A DNA stretch of 64,000 nucleotides, taken from contig NZ_JAXAFK010000006.1 in assembly GCF_033898505.1 (NCBI RefSeq), positions 62,001-126,000 of the forward strand. Direction: 5' to 3'. The notes below the pieces were generated by a model. It saw only the letters and a program-made list of their open reading frames with translations, had not been told where the DNA came from and ran no database searches. Each line of letters begins with the position of its first letter. Within the stretch, counting starts at the first letter, position 1. Positions 50,514 through 59,548 of this stretch are shown in pieces. The position numbers and the translations under genes are program-made. Source of the stretch: Pectobacterium carotovorum (GTDB lineage Bacteria > Pseudomonadota > Gammaproteobacteria > Enterobacterales > Enterobacteriaceae).

Positions 50514-51225
50514 TGAGTTGTAGTTCAACGCCAAGTCTTATGGCATGCTTGGCATTCAGGACGCCAAGTTTTTTCACAACGTTGCCGATATGAAATTTTA
50601 CCGTGCTGGTTTTGATTCCGAGAATAATAGCGACTTCCAGATAGGTTTTACCCATGCTGGCCCAGTAAAGAATTTCATTTTCTCGTTGAGAGAATATTTC
50701 TTTATTATTTAATTGTTTCTTACTTTCCATCATCTCTCTGCAAAGAGAGATGATTTTTTCATATGCATCAATTAACAGCATCTGAAAGGTGTCTTTTTTC
50801 TCTTCAATGAATGTTTCAACATCATCCGGATATGAACTGTCCACGATAATCGATAACATCGCCAGATTGTCACCATGATCGTGAAGCACAAAAGTATATC
50901 CGTTAATAATATTATATTTTTTAGAGAGATCGAATATCTTGGCCAGCTGTAGTCGGGTGTTAATAACGAGGCTTTTCTCCCAGGAGAAAGGCGATATCTT
51001 ATTAAATGAGGCAAGAACAACAGGATCAATATGCTGATATTTGTTTTCTTTATAGAGGTTAACCCATTCATCGGGATAACTGGAAATGATGATCATTTGA
51101 GAAGGGTTCTTCTTATTGAGCACCATAAATGAGAATTTTATGCCGTCGTAGTGATCCAGGTTTTTATTGAAATGCTTTTTAATTACCCTGCTTATTATTT
51201 CACTATCGGTGAATAATGGCGACAT
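50497..51225 (-). CDS. expR: LuxR-family quorum-sensing regulator ExpR
   Basis: 242 residues: N-terminal autoinducer-binding domain (PDEWVNLYKENKYQHIDPVV, with W and D positions typical of AHL pockets) and C-terminal LuxR helix-turn-helix (FSQRENEILYWASMGKT, EVAIILGIKTSTVKFHIGNV). ExpR-type proteins bind DNA without signal and are released by AHL; in Pectobacterium they control rsmA and exoenzymes. The 3' end overlaps expI by 17 bases. Confidence 0.95.
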   Translation of the reverse strand: MSPLFTDSEIISRVIKKHFNKNLDHYDGIKFSFMVLNKKNPSQMIIISSYPDEWVNLYKENKYQHIDPVVLASFNKISPFSWEKSLVINTRLQLAKIFDLSKKYNIINGYTFVLHDHGDNLAMLSIIVDSSYPDDVETFIEEKKDTFQMLLIDAYEKIISLCREMMESKKQLNNKEIFSQRENEILYWASMGKTYLEVAIILGIKTSTVKFHIGNVVKKLGVLNAKHAIRLGVELQLIKPVQ

Positions 51226-51573
51226 CTCATGACCTCAGTCTGAAGAATCAACATCCTTGTAATGGAAAAGTATATACCTACACCTGTACCTAAGTCTAAT
51301 TGTTATGCGTGAGTGAAAAAACATACAATTCGAAGATCGTTTGAGGGCGTAAAACAAAAGAAATAAACACCGCTCAGGATAAGCGTGATGATTGGCTAAC
51401 ATCAGGGAATGCTAATTAAAACGATATTTTTCAGTAATATAATAAAATTCGTTTCTTTTCTATGGCCTGTATTGTTTCACAGGCCCACCAGGTGTTCTGA
51501 TTCATTAATTCCATCAGGGCGATACCCTCGCGAATAACACTCACTTTTATGCTGTGTTCTTTTTCGCGGTACC
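51226..51573. other. Intergenic region between expR start and pectinesterase end
   Basis: 348 AT-rich bases with the expR promoter. A hairpin at 51464-51485 (GGCCTGT/ACAGGCC, eight-base loop) lies after the pectinesterase stop and could be its weak terminator. No lux box palindrome is evident. Confidence 0.6.
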
Positions 51574-52782
51574 TCACGCCTCGTCGATGTTGATATTGTT
51601 GTATTCCCACAGCCGATTGAAATGCACGTCATCCAGATTGCGGGCTGAATCCGTATTACCTGCAAAAGGCCGGGCAGTGGTTGCGGCCGCTCCCCACGGC
51701 TGTTCTCTGTCATAGCTGGCGTCAATTGTGCTGTCGCGAATCACTAACTGACCGTTTGCCGTCTGGCCCGACAGGTATCCCGTTTGCCTTGCACCTTGAT
51801 CCCAGGCGCGCCCCAGTTTGGCCTTTTTTCCTCCGCGGAAGCCTCCATCTCCTGTGAAACGACACGCCACTGCCAGAAAGCCGTATGGCACCCACGGCAT
51901 GCTGTCAGGTGCGAAGACGTGAATATCTTTCGCCCCGCGGCTGGAAACCGTATGAAAGTGGACATGCTCGAATACCGCGGTTGCACGCCCAAAAACGTAA
52001 TCGACATCGCCCTCAATATAGCAGTCTTTAATGTAGGCCCGGCTGTAGCGAGCCGTGACGTACTCGTTGCGGAGGTTGCTGGTATTGACGAAAAACGTAT
52101 CCTGACGACCAATGAGGCGGACCTTTTCGAGCTGTACCTTGTCGCCGTCGGTGCGCAGTGCGACGGCCTGATGTGCTCGGCCATCTACCGAATCCAGCAA
52201 GGTATTTAATACCGTCAGGTTCTTCATCTGGAAATTGTCGCTCTGTGACCAGACCACGGCGGAACAAATGGTATCAATCGTCGCGTTTTGTTTTGATGCA
52301 CAGAGATCGTACAGATACCAGGCAGGATCGCCGGGCTGATATTCACCGTGGGAATTCACCGTCTCCCGGTAGATTGCCGGTGAAAACATCGAATCCAGCG
52401 TAAGCTGAATCACCACGTCACTCGGTTGCTCTCCCGCCCCACATAGCGTGAGCGGTGGGGCATCGGCAGGGATATAGACCGTGCCGATATAGGTGCCCGG
52501 CAGCAGTTTAATCGTAATGTGCGACTGACCCTGCGGTGCCCGCAACGCGGCGTTGATCGCCTGTTGAACCTGAGTGTGCGTTGCGCCATCTATACCGATC
52601 TGTGGCCCGACAACCCACGGCGTAGCCAGTTCGACCGTAATGGGCGTGGGAAGCCAGACGTCAGCGTCGGTATGACCCTCATGTCCACGCGGCGTAAAAT
52701 AGTGCGCTAGCGTGAAGCGACTTGCTTCCTGTTCGGAAAGTATGGGGCGATGAACCGTGCCGGGGTACGTCGTTTTTATCAT
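51574..52782 (-). CDS. Pectin methylesterase family protein lacking a signal peptide
   Basis: 402 residues of carbohydrate esterase family 8. Catalytic motifs are present: LIGRQDTFFV (first Asp), YIEGDVDYVFGRA (second Asp), LGRAWD (Arg). PMEs remove methyl groups from pectin. The N terminus MIKTTYPGTVHRPILSEQEA has no hydrophobic core, so Sec export is unlikely, unlike secreted PemA or the PemB lipoprotein. It might act on imported methylated oligogalacturonides or belong to the YbhC-like branch. Beside expIR; no KdgR box seen. Confidence 0.85.
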   Translation of the reverse strand: MIKTTYPGTVHRPILSEQEASRFTLAHYFTPRGHEGHTDADVWLPTPITVELATPWVVGPQIGIDGATHTQVQQAINAALRAPQGQSHITIKLLPGTYIGTVYIPADAPPLTLCGAGEQPSDVVIQLTLDSMFSPAIYRETVNSHGEYQPGDPAWYLYDLCASKQNATIDTICSAVVWSQSDNFQMKNLTVLNTLLDSVDGRAHQAVALRTDGDKVQLEKVRLIGRQDTFFVNTSNLRNEYVTARYSRAYIKDCYIEGDVDYVFGRATAVFEHVHFHTVSSRGAKDIHVFAPDSMPWVPYGFLAVACRFTGDGGFRGGKKAKLGRAWDQGARQTGYLSGQTANGQLVIRDSTIDASYDREQPWGAAATTARPFAGNTDSARNLDDVHFNRLWEYNNINIDEA

Positions 52783-53060
52783 GATCTTATCCTGCTGACG
52801 GCGCTATCGGCGAGAAAAGGGATGCCATCGTTATATGCGCTTTCGTAAGATGATTGAGGTGTCCTTTCTTGCCAGGTCAACCAGTATGTTTGATGCTGTA
52901 GCGTTGATGCTATAGGTATCCTCTTTATCTCTGGCATTGTTCACAGATTTTGCCAAACAGAATAGAAGTACTTAGTTCTACTGGTAATATGATTACGCTA
53001 TCTGCGTATTGAAATAATATTATCTATCAAATAATTACCACGATTTTCTATTAAGCCTGC

Positions 53061-53282
53061 ATGAATCATTTTTCAGGCCGACTGTGTTCAACGGCACAAC
53101 GCTTATTTCCTTCATGTTTTCGTAAGTCACTTATTAATAAGTCTGTTATTGCTACGCTAAAGGTGAACTTCATAGCTGGAGCATATGCACATCTCACCGT
53201 TGTTAATATTGCGAGTGAAATAGAACGGCTGGAAGAAGTGAAAGTCCCTAAGGGAGATATCCTCGCATTATTGCGCGAGTGA
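53061..53282 (+). CDS. Hypothetical 73-residue frame, possibly a remnant
   Basis: Opens at ATG 53061 without a clear Shine-Dalgarno site and ends at 53282. The last half (IASEIERLEEVKVPKGDILA) looks like a genuine amphipathic protein segment, the first half does not. I recognise no family. Confidence 0.25.
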   Translation: MNHFSGRLCSTAQRLFPSCFRKSLINKSVIATLKVNFIAGAYAHLTVVNIASEIERLEEVKVPKGDILALLRE

Positions 53283-53316
53283 TAGTGCATATCGGAAATT
53301 TTTTGTTTTAGCATAA

Positions 53317-53427
53317 CTCCAGCCCAATAGCAGATCGAATGGCTGGATCTGGATAAATCTGGCCCACATTGCCGAGTACCTGACCACCTTGCTGCGTGCG
53401 GGTGAGGTGCCTGGGAGGTCCAGATAA
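53317..53427 (+). pseudogene. Possible C-terminal gene fragment before the LysR gene
   Basis: A 36-codon frame without start codon, preceded by a stop, reading INLAHIAEYLTTLLRAGEVP near its end. Its protein-like composition and higher GC than the upstream bases suggest the tail of a lost gene at the edge of an acquired segment. Confidence 0.25.
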
Positions 53428-53430
53428 CCG

Positions 53431-54393
53431 TCAGTCAGCTGATTTGTGGTTCAGCCATGGCGTTGCGTTAAGCTCCGATGCAATCCAGTCGCCAAACGCC
53501 CGTGTCTTAGCAGGAACTAATCGTGCGGATGGATGCACCAGATAGATCGTCTCGCGGTTCTCCACGGGATGGTCGGGCAGCACTGGCACCAGCCGACCGC
53601 TGCACAGTTCCGGGCCAGCCAGCCAGTCGGACACCATCGCAATGCCGACACCGGAAACGGCGGCTTGTACGAGGCTTTGCGCATCGTCCGTGACCAGCGG
53701 GCCTGTGATCCGAATCGCTGCCGTTTTGTCACCATCGCGCAGGTGCCAAAGGGGATGCGAGGCCAGACGAGAGAATCCCAGGCAAGCGTGCTGGCCAAGA
53801 TCGGCAGGCCGGGAAGGCATACCGCGTGCTTGCAAATACGTGGGCGATGCGCAGAGCATACGCCGCGATGGCGCGAGCCGACGTGCTACCAGCCTGCTGT
53901 CGGTCAATGTTCCGATGCGGATGGCCACATCGAAAGACTCTGCCACCAAATCGACATAGCGATCCTCAAAAGCGGTTTCCACGACCAGATCAGGATAGGC
54001 AGCTAGGAACGCCGGAAGAATCGGTGCGATCCACATTCGGCCGAAGGTCGCAGGCAAGGCGATGCGCAGCGTGCCGCGCACGCTGGCCGCTGCAGCTGTG
54101 GTGTCCTGCTCGATCTCCTGCAAAACATGCAGGGCACCATGCATGCGCTGGTGGAAGGCTTCACCCGCTTCCGTCAATGCCAGTCGTCGCGTGGTGCGCT
54201 CCATGAGCCGTACTCCCAGGCGCTTTTCCAGTGCCGTGACGCGCCGCGAGAGAATGGAGCCATCGCGTCCTAACGCCTGACCCGCGGCGGTGAATCCGCC
54301 ATGCTCGACGGCGGCCAGGAAAGCCGTGATCTGTTCGAATTCGGTGCCGTTCATCTCTGCATTATTTGCATCATTCATTTTCGGTAAAGCCAT
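53431..54393 (-). CDS. LysR-family regulator divergent from an MFS exporter
   Basis: 320 residues: winged helix-turn-helix (FLAAVEHGGFTAAGQALGRD, then SILSRRVTALEKRLGVRLM) and a LysR substrate domain of the CrgA-like group (GTLRIALPATFGR, RRLAPSRRMLCASPTYL, VSGVGIAMVSDWL). It probably controls the MFS gene about 100 bases away. Start uncertain: 54393, or ATG 54354 (MNGTEFEQI). GC-rich codon choice differs from expIR nearby, consistent with transfer together with the transporter. Confidence 0.88.
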   Translation of the reverse strand: MALPKMNDANNAEMNGTEFEQITAFLAAVEHGGFTAAGQALGRDGSILSRRVTALEKRLGVRLMERTTRRLALTEAGEAFHQRMHGALHVLQEIEQDTTAAAASVRGTLRIALPATFGRMWIAPILPAFLAAYPDLVVETAFEDRYVDLVAESFDVAIRIGTLTDSRLVARRLAPSRRMLCASPTYLQARGMPSRPADLGQHACLGFSRLASHPLWHLRDGDKTAAIRITGPLVTDDAQSLVQAAVSGVGIAMVSDWLAGPELCSGRLVPVLPDHPVENRETIYLVHPSARLVPAKTRAFGDWIASELNATPWLNHKSAD

Positions 54394-54491
54394 ATTATCA
54401 ATTTATGGTGAATTAATTAACCTATAGAACAATCGTCAAGCCCTTGGCTTTATGCGCATCCGGCGCGGACGGAGGGCGCATCGGAGTTGTT

Positions 54492-56042
54492 ATGGAGAAG
54501 ACACGTTCGGCGGTCGCGGTTGACGACCGATACAAGGTACTTGCGGCGATCTGCGTCTCCGCGATCATCATCCCTTTGGTATTCACTGGCCCGGCGATTT
54601 CTACGCCAGCGGTCGGGCGCGACCTGGGCGGAGACCAGTCCACCTTGAGCTGGATCGTCAACGCCTACGCTATCGCATTCGGCGGTTGCGTCATGGCGGC
54701 GGGTGCCATCGGCGACCAGATAGGCCGCAAGCGATGCTTCGTCGTGGGACTCTGGATCTTCGTCATCACGTCGCTACTGATCGGCCTGACCCCGAACTTG
54801 CTGTTGCTCAACCTGCTGCGCGCCGCCGAAGGTGTCGGCGGTGCCCTGGTGCTGACTTCGGCCACCTCGTTGCTGGCACAGGAGTTCGAGAGCGCAGAAC
54901 GTACTCAGGCTTTCAGCTTTCTTGGTACCGCATTTGGTGTCGGTCTTGCGTTCGGGCCAATGGTCTCGGGATTCCTGATCGAGCATTTGGGCTGGCGTTC
55001 GCTCTACTTCGCCATCGCGTTGATTGCGGTCTTGATCCTGCTCTTGGGTACACGGCGGATCAGGGAGTCCCGTGACCCGGAGGCGCAAGGTATTGACTGG
55101 CTGGGCACGGTACTGTTCACAGCCGCGCTGGTGTCGTTGACGTTCGGCATCGTGCGGGGGCCGCAAGATGGATGGGTTAGCCTGCGCGTGTTGTCGCTGC
55201 TGGGTGGTGCTGTCCTGCTGCTTGGTGCCTTCGTCACCGTGGAACTGCGGCGTCCGCGTCCCCTGTTGGACCTGTCCCTTTTCCGCTATCCGCGCTTCAT
55301 TGGGGTGCAACTGCTGCCAGTGGCAACGGGTTTCAGTTTCATCGCCCTGATCGTTTATGTGCCGATCTGGTTCATCGCCATCCAGGGGCGGGATGCGTTC
55401 ACGGCTGGTCTGGCGATCCTACCGCTAACCGCGCCGATGCTGGTGGTGCCGTTGCTGGCCGGACGGATGGCCAAGCGGGTCTCGCCCGGCCTACTGTCGG
55501 GGATCGGCTTTCTTCTCTCCGCGCTCGGTGCTTGGCTGTTGATGCGCTTGTCGCCTGATGGAAGCCTGTGGTCAATGGCGATTCCCATGCTGCTGGTCGG
55601 CATCGGCAATGGTCTGCCGTGGGGGTTGATGGATGCTTTATCGGTGAGCGTGGTTCCCAAGACGCGCGCAGGGATGGCCGCGGGCATCTTCACCACCATG
55701 CGCGTAGCAGGAGAAGCCATCGCTATTGCGGCCATCGGTGCCGTATTGGTTGGCTTAACGGCGGCGAATTTACGTACGGCAGCAGAGGCAGGGGTGATTT
55801 CGCTACCGGAAGGTGCTACGGCGATTGCCAGCCAGATCGGAGCCAGCGGTGGGCACGGTACTTCTATCGGTAGCGGCGGCGCGATGGACGAGGCTGTCAT
55901 TGAACTTGCTCATCGCGCCTACACATCAGCTTTCCACAGCATCTTTGGCGTGCTGGCCGTGCTCTCGATCCTGACTGCCGTAGTCTGCATTGTGACACTA
56001 CGACAGTCAGCCGATAGGCAAGATACAGACTTGGAGTCTTGA
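54492..56042 (+). CDS. MFS drug/proton antiporter, DHA2 (14-helix) family
   Basis: 516 residues with about 14 hydrophobic helices. Motif A-like GAIGDQIGRKRCFVVG between helices 2 and 3, motif LDLSLFRYPRFIGVQL and the family C-type segment LGTAFGVGLAFGPMVSGFLIE identify an EmrB/SmvA-type exporter. Start at ATG 54492 (MEKTRSAVAV); the frame continues upstream to 54444. GC-rich, with the divergent LysR gene likely acquired as a unit. Substrate unknown. Confidence 0.88.
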   Translation: MEKTRSAVAVDDRYKVLAAICVSAIIIPLVFTGPAISTPAVGRDLGGDQSTLSWIVNAYAIAFGGCVMAAGAIGDQIGRKRCFVVGLWIFVITSLLIGLTPNLLLLNLLRAAEGVGGALVLTSATSLLAQEFESAERTQAFSFLGTAFGVGLAFGPMVSGFLIEHLGWRSLYFAIALIAVLILLLGTRRIRESRDPEAQGIDWLGTVLFTAALVSLTFGIVRGPQDGWVSLRVLSLLGGAVLLLGAFVTVELRRPRPLLDLSLFRYPRFIGVQLLPVATGFSFIALIVYVPIWFIAIQGRDAFTAGLAILPLTAPMLVVPLLAGRMAKRVSPGLLSGIGFLLSALGAWLLMRLSPDGSLWSMAIPMLLVGIGNGLPWGLMDALSVSVVPKTRAGMAAGIFTTMRVAGEAIAIAAIGAVLVGLTAANLRTAAEAGVISLPEGATAIASQIGASGGHGTSIGSGGAMDEAVIELAHRAYTSAFHSIFGVLAVLSILTAVVCIVTLRQSADRQDTDLES

Positions 56043-56097
56043 GCTGCTCAGTTCAGGAACCGCTCAGCCAACATAGGAAGCCGTTTTATATAGATTT

Positions 56098-56136
56098 CCG
56101 GCCATCAGGCTATTTTTGCTTATCGCCTGATGCCGG
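56098..56136. terminator. Bidirectional hairpin between MFS gene and glpM
   Basis: CCGGCCATCAGGC (56098-56110) pairs with GCCTGATGCCGG (56125-56136) with one bulged C. It lies between convergent genes. Confidence 0.6.
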
Positions 56137-56166
56137 CCCTTCTTTGCCTGCTCGCTGTTTTTACAC

Positions 56167-56508
56167 TTAATTCCCCTGATACCACGTCCAGATCTTGATC
56201 AGCACTGCCGCCGATACACTCCAGCACACGACCGCCGCGAGCAGCGCCTGTGGCAATTTCATCCACGCGGTAAAGTAATAAAGTGAGATGAGATAAACCA
56301 GATAAGGAATCACGGACCAGATGCCAAACAGGATGGTGGCGCGTAGCGCTTCCAGCCCGCGCTCGGTGCCAACGATATAATGTGCGATCAGCGCGAATGT
56401 GGGGAATAGCGGCACCAGCCCGGCAATATAATAGTTTCGGCTTTTCGCCAGTACGCTGATGAGCAATACGATCAGCGCGCCGATAACAGATTTGATAAAC
56501 AATGACAT
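56167..56508 (-). CDS. glpM: GlpM-family inner membrane protein
   Basis: 113 residues with three to four hydrophobic helices. The block SRNYYIAGLVPLFPTFALIA followed by HYIVGTERGLEALRATILFG is characteristic of GlpM, a small membrane protein named from Pseudomonas. Function is unclear. Monocistronic, convergent with the MFS gene. Confidence 0.82.
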   Translation of the reverse strand: MSLFIKSVIGALIVLLISVLAKSRNYYIAGLVPLFPTFALIAHYIVGTERGLEALRATILFGIWSVIPYLVYLISLYYFTAWMKLPQALLAAVVCWSVSAAVLIKIWTWYQGN

Positions 56509-56579
56509 AAGTATGACTTCTGGCTTAATTAAGCATCGTGAATGAACAGAGAATAGCGAAAAAGTATCGGGATGGAATA

Positions 56580-56591
56580 GTGCGATCGCAC
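56580..56591. promoter_or_regulatory. Palindrome upstream of the lipid-type operon
   Basis: GTGCGATCGCAC is a perfect 12-base palindrome in the glpM-ketosynthase divergent gap. A second element, CGATA-gcct-TATCG at 56657-56670, is flanked by TACGCA on both sides. Either could be an operator; no regulator is encoded nearby. Confidence 0.35.
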
Positions 56592-56710
56592 AGCTTAATA
56601 TTTCAATTCGTGGTGATTTCGTTATTCTTAGCGTCAGAATGAATAAATACTACGCACGATAGCCTTATCGTACGCAGGTAAAACGATAATAAATCTGGAA
56701 AGGATTGATA

Positions 56711-57724
56711 TTGAAGACGCAAAGTCATGCATTTACTCAGGGATTGATTCCACTCAAGATTATTTCTACCGGCAGCGCGCTTCCCACGCAGCGGGTGACC
56801 TCGGCTGAATTAGATGTGCGGCTCAATAAACCCGCCGGTTATGTCGAAAGCCGTTCCGGTATTATCTATCGCCACCATGCGGATAATCATGCCAGCCAGG
56901 CAGAACTCGGTGTGACGGCGTTAAATGATGCGCTGGCGCGAGGCGTTATTTCTCCGGCTTCCATTGACCTGCTGCTGTTTGCTTCTGCGATTCCCATTCA
57001 GGCGCTGCCTTATAGCGCCAGCCATGTATTAAAAGCGTCGTCTTTGCCGAAAGGGACAGCCTGCTTTGATATTAACAGCAGCTGCGTCAGCTTTATTTCT
57101 GCGCTTCAGGTGGCGGCAGGGCTGTTAAATACCGGTGCCTATCGACGCATTGCCATTGTCTCTACCGAACTCGCGTCGCGCGGTATTGACTGGGATGACG
57201 AAGAGTCGTCGCTGATTTTTGGCGATGGTGCTGCGTGCGCGATTGTCGAACGTGGTGATGGTCGCAGCGGTATTGCGGCGTGTCTGCTGGAAACGTATCC
57301 GAAGGGCAGCGAGCTGTGCCAGATCCGCGCAGGCGGCACCTTGCGTAACCCGCGTGCGGGGATGGAACTGCATGACTTTCTGTTCCACATGCAGGGAAAA
57401 CGGCTATTCAGGCAGGCTTCTGCCCTGATCGAGGGCTATCTGCAACGGTTGCTGGAGGCCAGCGGTTATTCACTGGATCAGATCGCGGCGGTGGTTCCGC
57501 ATCAGGCCAGCCACCTGTCGCTGGAACACATGCGTAAGCGGCTGGCGATCCCGACGGAAAGGCTGATTGATATTTATCGCTACCACGGTAATCAGGTGGC
57601 GGCCTCGATTCCGACGGCGCTGCATCATGCCATCGTGACGCAACGCCTGCCTGAAGGGGAACCCGCGATGCTGGTCGGTACGGCGGCCGGGTTGACGCTG
57701 GGCGGCATGGTATTGATCCCATGA
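56711..57724 (+). CDS. KAS III-type 3-oxoacyl-ACP synthase (OleA/FabH superfamily)
   Basis: Thiolase-superfamily condensing enzyme of 337 residues. The catalytic triad is visible: Cys125 in DINSSCVSF, His264 in VPHQASH, Asn294 in YHGNQVAAS. It joins an acyl thioester to a second acyl or malonyl unit. The start appears to be TTG: TTG 56711 has AAAGGA six bases upstream, TTG 56705 lies too close to it; no ATG fits. It is not housekeeping FabH in context: it opens an operon of lipid-modifying enzymes and its stop overlaps the next ATG. Confidence 0.88.
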   Translation: MKTQSHAFTQGLIPLKIISTGSALPTQRVTSAELDVRLNKPAGYVESRSGIIYRHHADNHASQAELGVTALNDALARGVISPASIDLLLFASAIPIQALPYSASHVLKASSLPKGTACFDINSSCVSFISALQVAAGLLNTGAYRRIAIVSTELASRGIDWDDEESSLIFGDGAACAIVERGDGRSGIAACLLETYPKGSELCQIRAGGTLRNPRAGMELHDFLFHMQGKRLFRQASALIEGYLQRLLEASGYSLDQIAAVVPHQASHLSLEHMRKRLAIPTERLIDIYRYHGNQVAASIPTALHHAIVTQRLPEGEPAMLVGTAAGLTLGGMVLIP

Positions 57725-58749
57725 GGGTCTTCGTCACGGGCGCGACCAGTGGACTGGGGCGTAACGCAGTGGAATGGCTGCTTCAGGCCGGGCATCAGGT
57801 ACTGGCCTGCGGGCGCGATCGCACGGTGGGGTTGCAGCTTGAAGCATTGGGCGCGCAGTTCGCCGGGATTGATTTGGTCGAAACCTCGGTCGAGCAGTAT
57901 CGATTATTGATGACCGGCAGTGATGTCGTTTGGCACTGTGCTGCGAAATCATCACCGTGGGGCCAATATAATGATTTCTATCAGAATAATACTGACGTAA
58001 CGGCACGGTTGGCCGACGTCGCTGGGCAGCTGGCTATCCCGCGTTTTGTGCACATCTCCACGCCGGCGATTTACTTCGATTATCAGCACCACCTGAATAT
58101 TGATGAAAGTTACCGCGCGGCGCGTTTTGCCAATTACTATGCGCAGACCAAATTTCTGGCGGAAGAACGCCTTCAGGCGCTGACGTCGCGCTACCCGCAA
58201 ACCACTTACGTGATTCTGCGCCCGCGTGGCCTGTTTGGCCCACATGATCGCGTGATCCTGCCGCGAGTTCTGGAACAGATCGCGGTAGGCGACGGTGTGC
58301 TGCGGCTCCCGCGCGGCGGCGAGGCGCTGCTGGATCTGACGTTTGTCGGCAACGTGGTGGAAGCGATGGCGCTTGCCAGCCAGCGAACGGGGTTAGTGTC
58401 TGGCTCGGCGTACAACATCACCAATCATGAGCCCGCACGCCTTGCAGATATGCTTGAGCAACTGCTGGTCGGGCAGTTGGCGATGAACTATCGCGTCAGG
58501 GCAGTGCCGTATCCGCTGCTGCACGCGGTGGCCGGTGGTATGGAGCTGTTCTCGTGGTTTAGCCGGAAAGAGCCGCTGCTGACGCGCTACAGCGCGGGAG
58601 CGGTGAATTTCGATATGACGCTCAGTGCGGAAAAAGCGCAGCAGGAGCTGGGCTATCAGCCGCGTTTTTCACTCCAGCAGGGCATCGAGTTAACCGGTGA
58701 CTGGTTCAAAACACACCTTGCACAACGGGGCACTGACCGACATGGCTAA
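57721..58749 (+). CDS. Extended SDR, NAD(P)-dependent (3-beta-HSD/OleD-like) dehydrogenase
   Basis: 342 residues: Rossmann motif GATSGLG (7-13), Ser113 in HISTPAIYF, catalytic Tyr140 and Lys144 in YAQTK, and LRPRGLFGPHD. The family reduces or oxidises beta-keto/hydroxy groups; OleD reduces the beta-keto acid made by OleA. Following directly on the ketosynthase (ATGA overlap), it most likely reduces that product; this is inference. Confidence 0.85.
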   Translation: MRVFVTGATSGLGRNAVEWLLQAGHQVLACGRDRTVGLQLEALGAQFAGIDLVETSVEQYRLLMTGSDVVWHCAAKSSPWGQYNDFYQNNTDVTARLADVAGQLAIPRFVHISTPAIYFDYQHHLNIDESYRAARFANYYAQTKFLAEERLQALTSRYPQTTYVILRPRGLFGPHDRVILPRVLEQIAVGDGVLRLPRGGEALLDLTFVGNVVEAMALASQRTGLVSGSAYNITNHEPARLADMLEQLLVGQLAMNYRVRAVPYPLLHAVAGGMELFSWFSRKEPLLTRYSAGAVNFDMTLSAEKAQQELGYQPRFSLQQGIELTGDWFKTHLAQRGTDRHG

Positions 58750-59548
58750 GATTTCAACGTTTGAAGTCGGGTACTGTCTACATCCCGGCTGCATGGCGCT
58801 GCGTGGCGCAGGGTGGAAAGTGTGTCGTTTTCCGGCACGCGTCTGGATGCTGGAAAGTCAGGGTAAGCGCTGGCTGTGGGATACCGGCTATGCCCAGCAT
58901 TTTACCGATGCCACGCGTTCCGGTCTGTTCCAGCTATACCGCAGGATGACGCCGGTGCATTTCGAGACGAAAGACGCGCTGATTCACCAGCTACACGGGC
59001 AGGGTATTCAGCCTGCGGACATCGACGGCCTGATTATCTCCCATTTTCACGGCGACCATATCGCGGGGCTGCGGGATTTCCCTGACGTGCCGTTTATCTG
59101 TTCGGCGCTGGGATGGCAGCAGACACGGAATCTGCGCGGTTTCGCGGCCCTGAAACGGGCGTTTGTGCCTGCGCTGATTCCTGAACATTTCGAGCAGGCG
59201 CTCCAGTTTGTTGAAAACTTTCCGCTTAACGATCTGCCAGCCGAGCTGGCACCGTTTACGCAAGGTTATGCGTTGCCAGGTAGCGATAAAGAGATCGTGC
59301 TGGTGCCGCTGCCCGGTCATGCCGTCGGACACCTCGGCGCGTTTGTGCTGACTGAAAACGGCTGGGTGCTGCTGGCAAGCGATGCCGCCTGGTCGCCGCA
59401 CAGCTATCGCGAAGGACGCGGGCCGTCGCGGTTGGCGAATCTGGTGATGGACGATCCAAAAGCCTATTACCGCACGTTGGATCAACTGCACCAATTGCAT
59501 CTGAATGGGCAGGTCGAGATTCGGCTGTGTCATGAGGGCGACCTATGA
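58742..59548 (+). CDS. Metallo-beta-lactamase-fold hydrolase
   Basis: 268 residues with the zinc motif SHFHGDH (100-106), further ligands in LPGHAVGHLG, ASDAAW and LCHEGDL. Resembles lactonase/thioesterase-type MBL proteins. In the operon it could hydrolyse a thioester or lactone intermediate; an AHL lactonase role is also conceivable but unsupported. ATG 58742 overlaps the SDR stop; no strong Shine-Dalgarno, so translational coupling is likely. Confidence 0.82.
   Translation: MAKISTFEVGYCLHPGCMALRGAGWKVCRFPARVWMLESQGKRWLWDTGYAQHFTDATRSGLFQLYRRMTPVHFETKDALIHQLHGQGIQPADIDGLIISHFHGDHIAGLRDFPDVPFICSALGWQQTRNLRGFAALKRAFVPALIPEHFEQALQFVENFPLNDLPAELAPFTQGYALPGSDKEIVLVPLPGHAVGHLGAFVLTENGWVLLASDAAWSPHSYREGRGPSRLANLVMDDPKAYYRTLDQLHQLHLNGQVEIRLCHEGDL

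Larger units (their letters stand above)
52783..53430. other. Long gap upstream of the pectinesterase with gene remnants
   Basis: 648 bases. AT-rich to about 53050 (promoter of the pectinesterase), then two short open frames listed separately (53061-53282 and 53317-53427) that look like fragments. No tRNA or attachment site was recognised. Confidence 0.6.

Noticed and set aside
51464..51485. TTGTTTCA resembling half a KdgR box near the pectinesterase
   Set aside because: Only one half is present, it lies downstream of the gene, and the bases form a terminator-like hairpin.
53066..53314. Antisense open frame over the remnant region
   Set aside because: No start signal and low-complexity residue content; the plus-strand frame is more protein-like.
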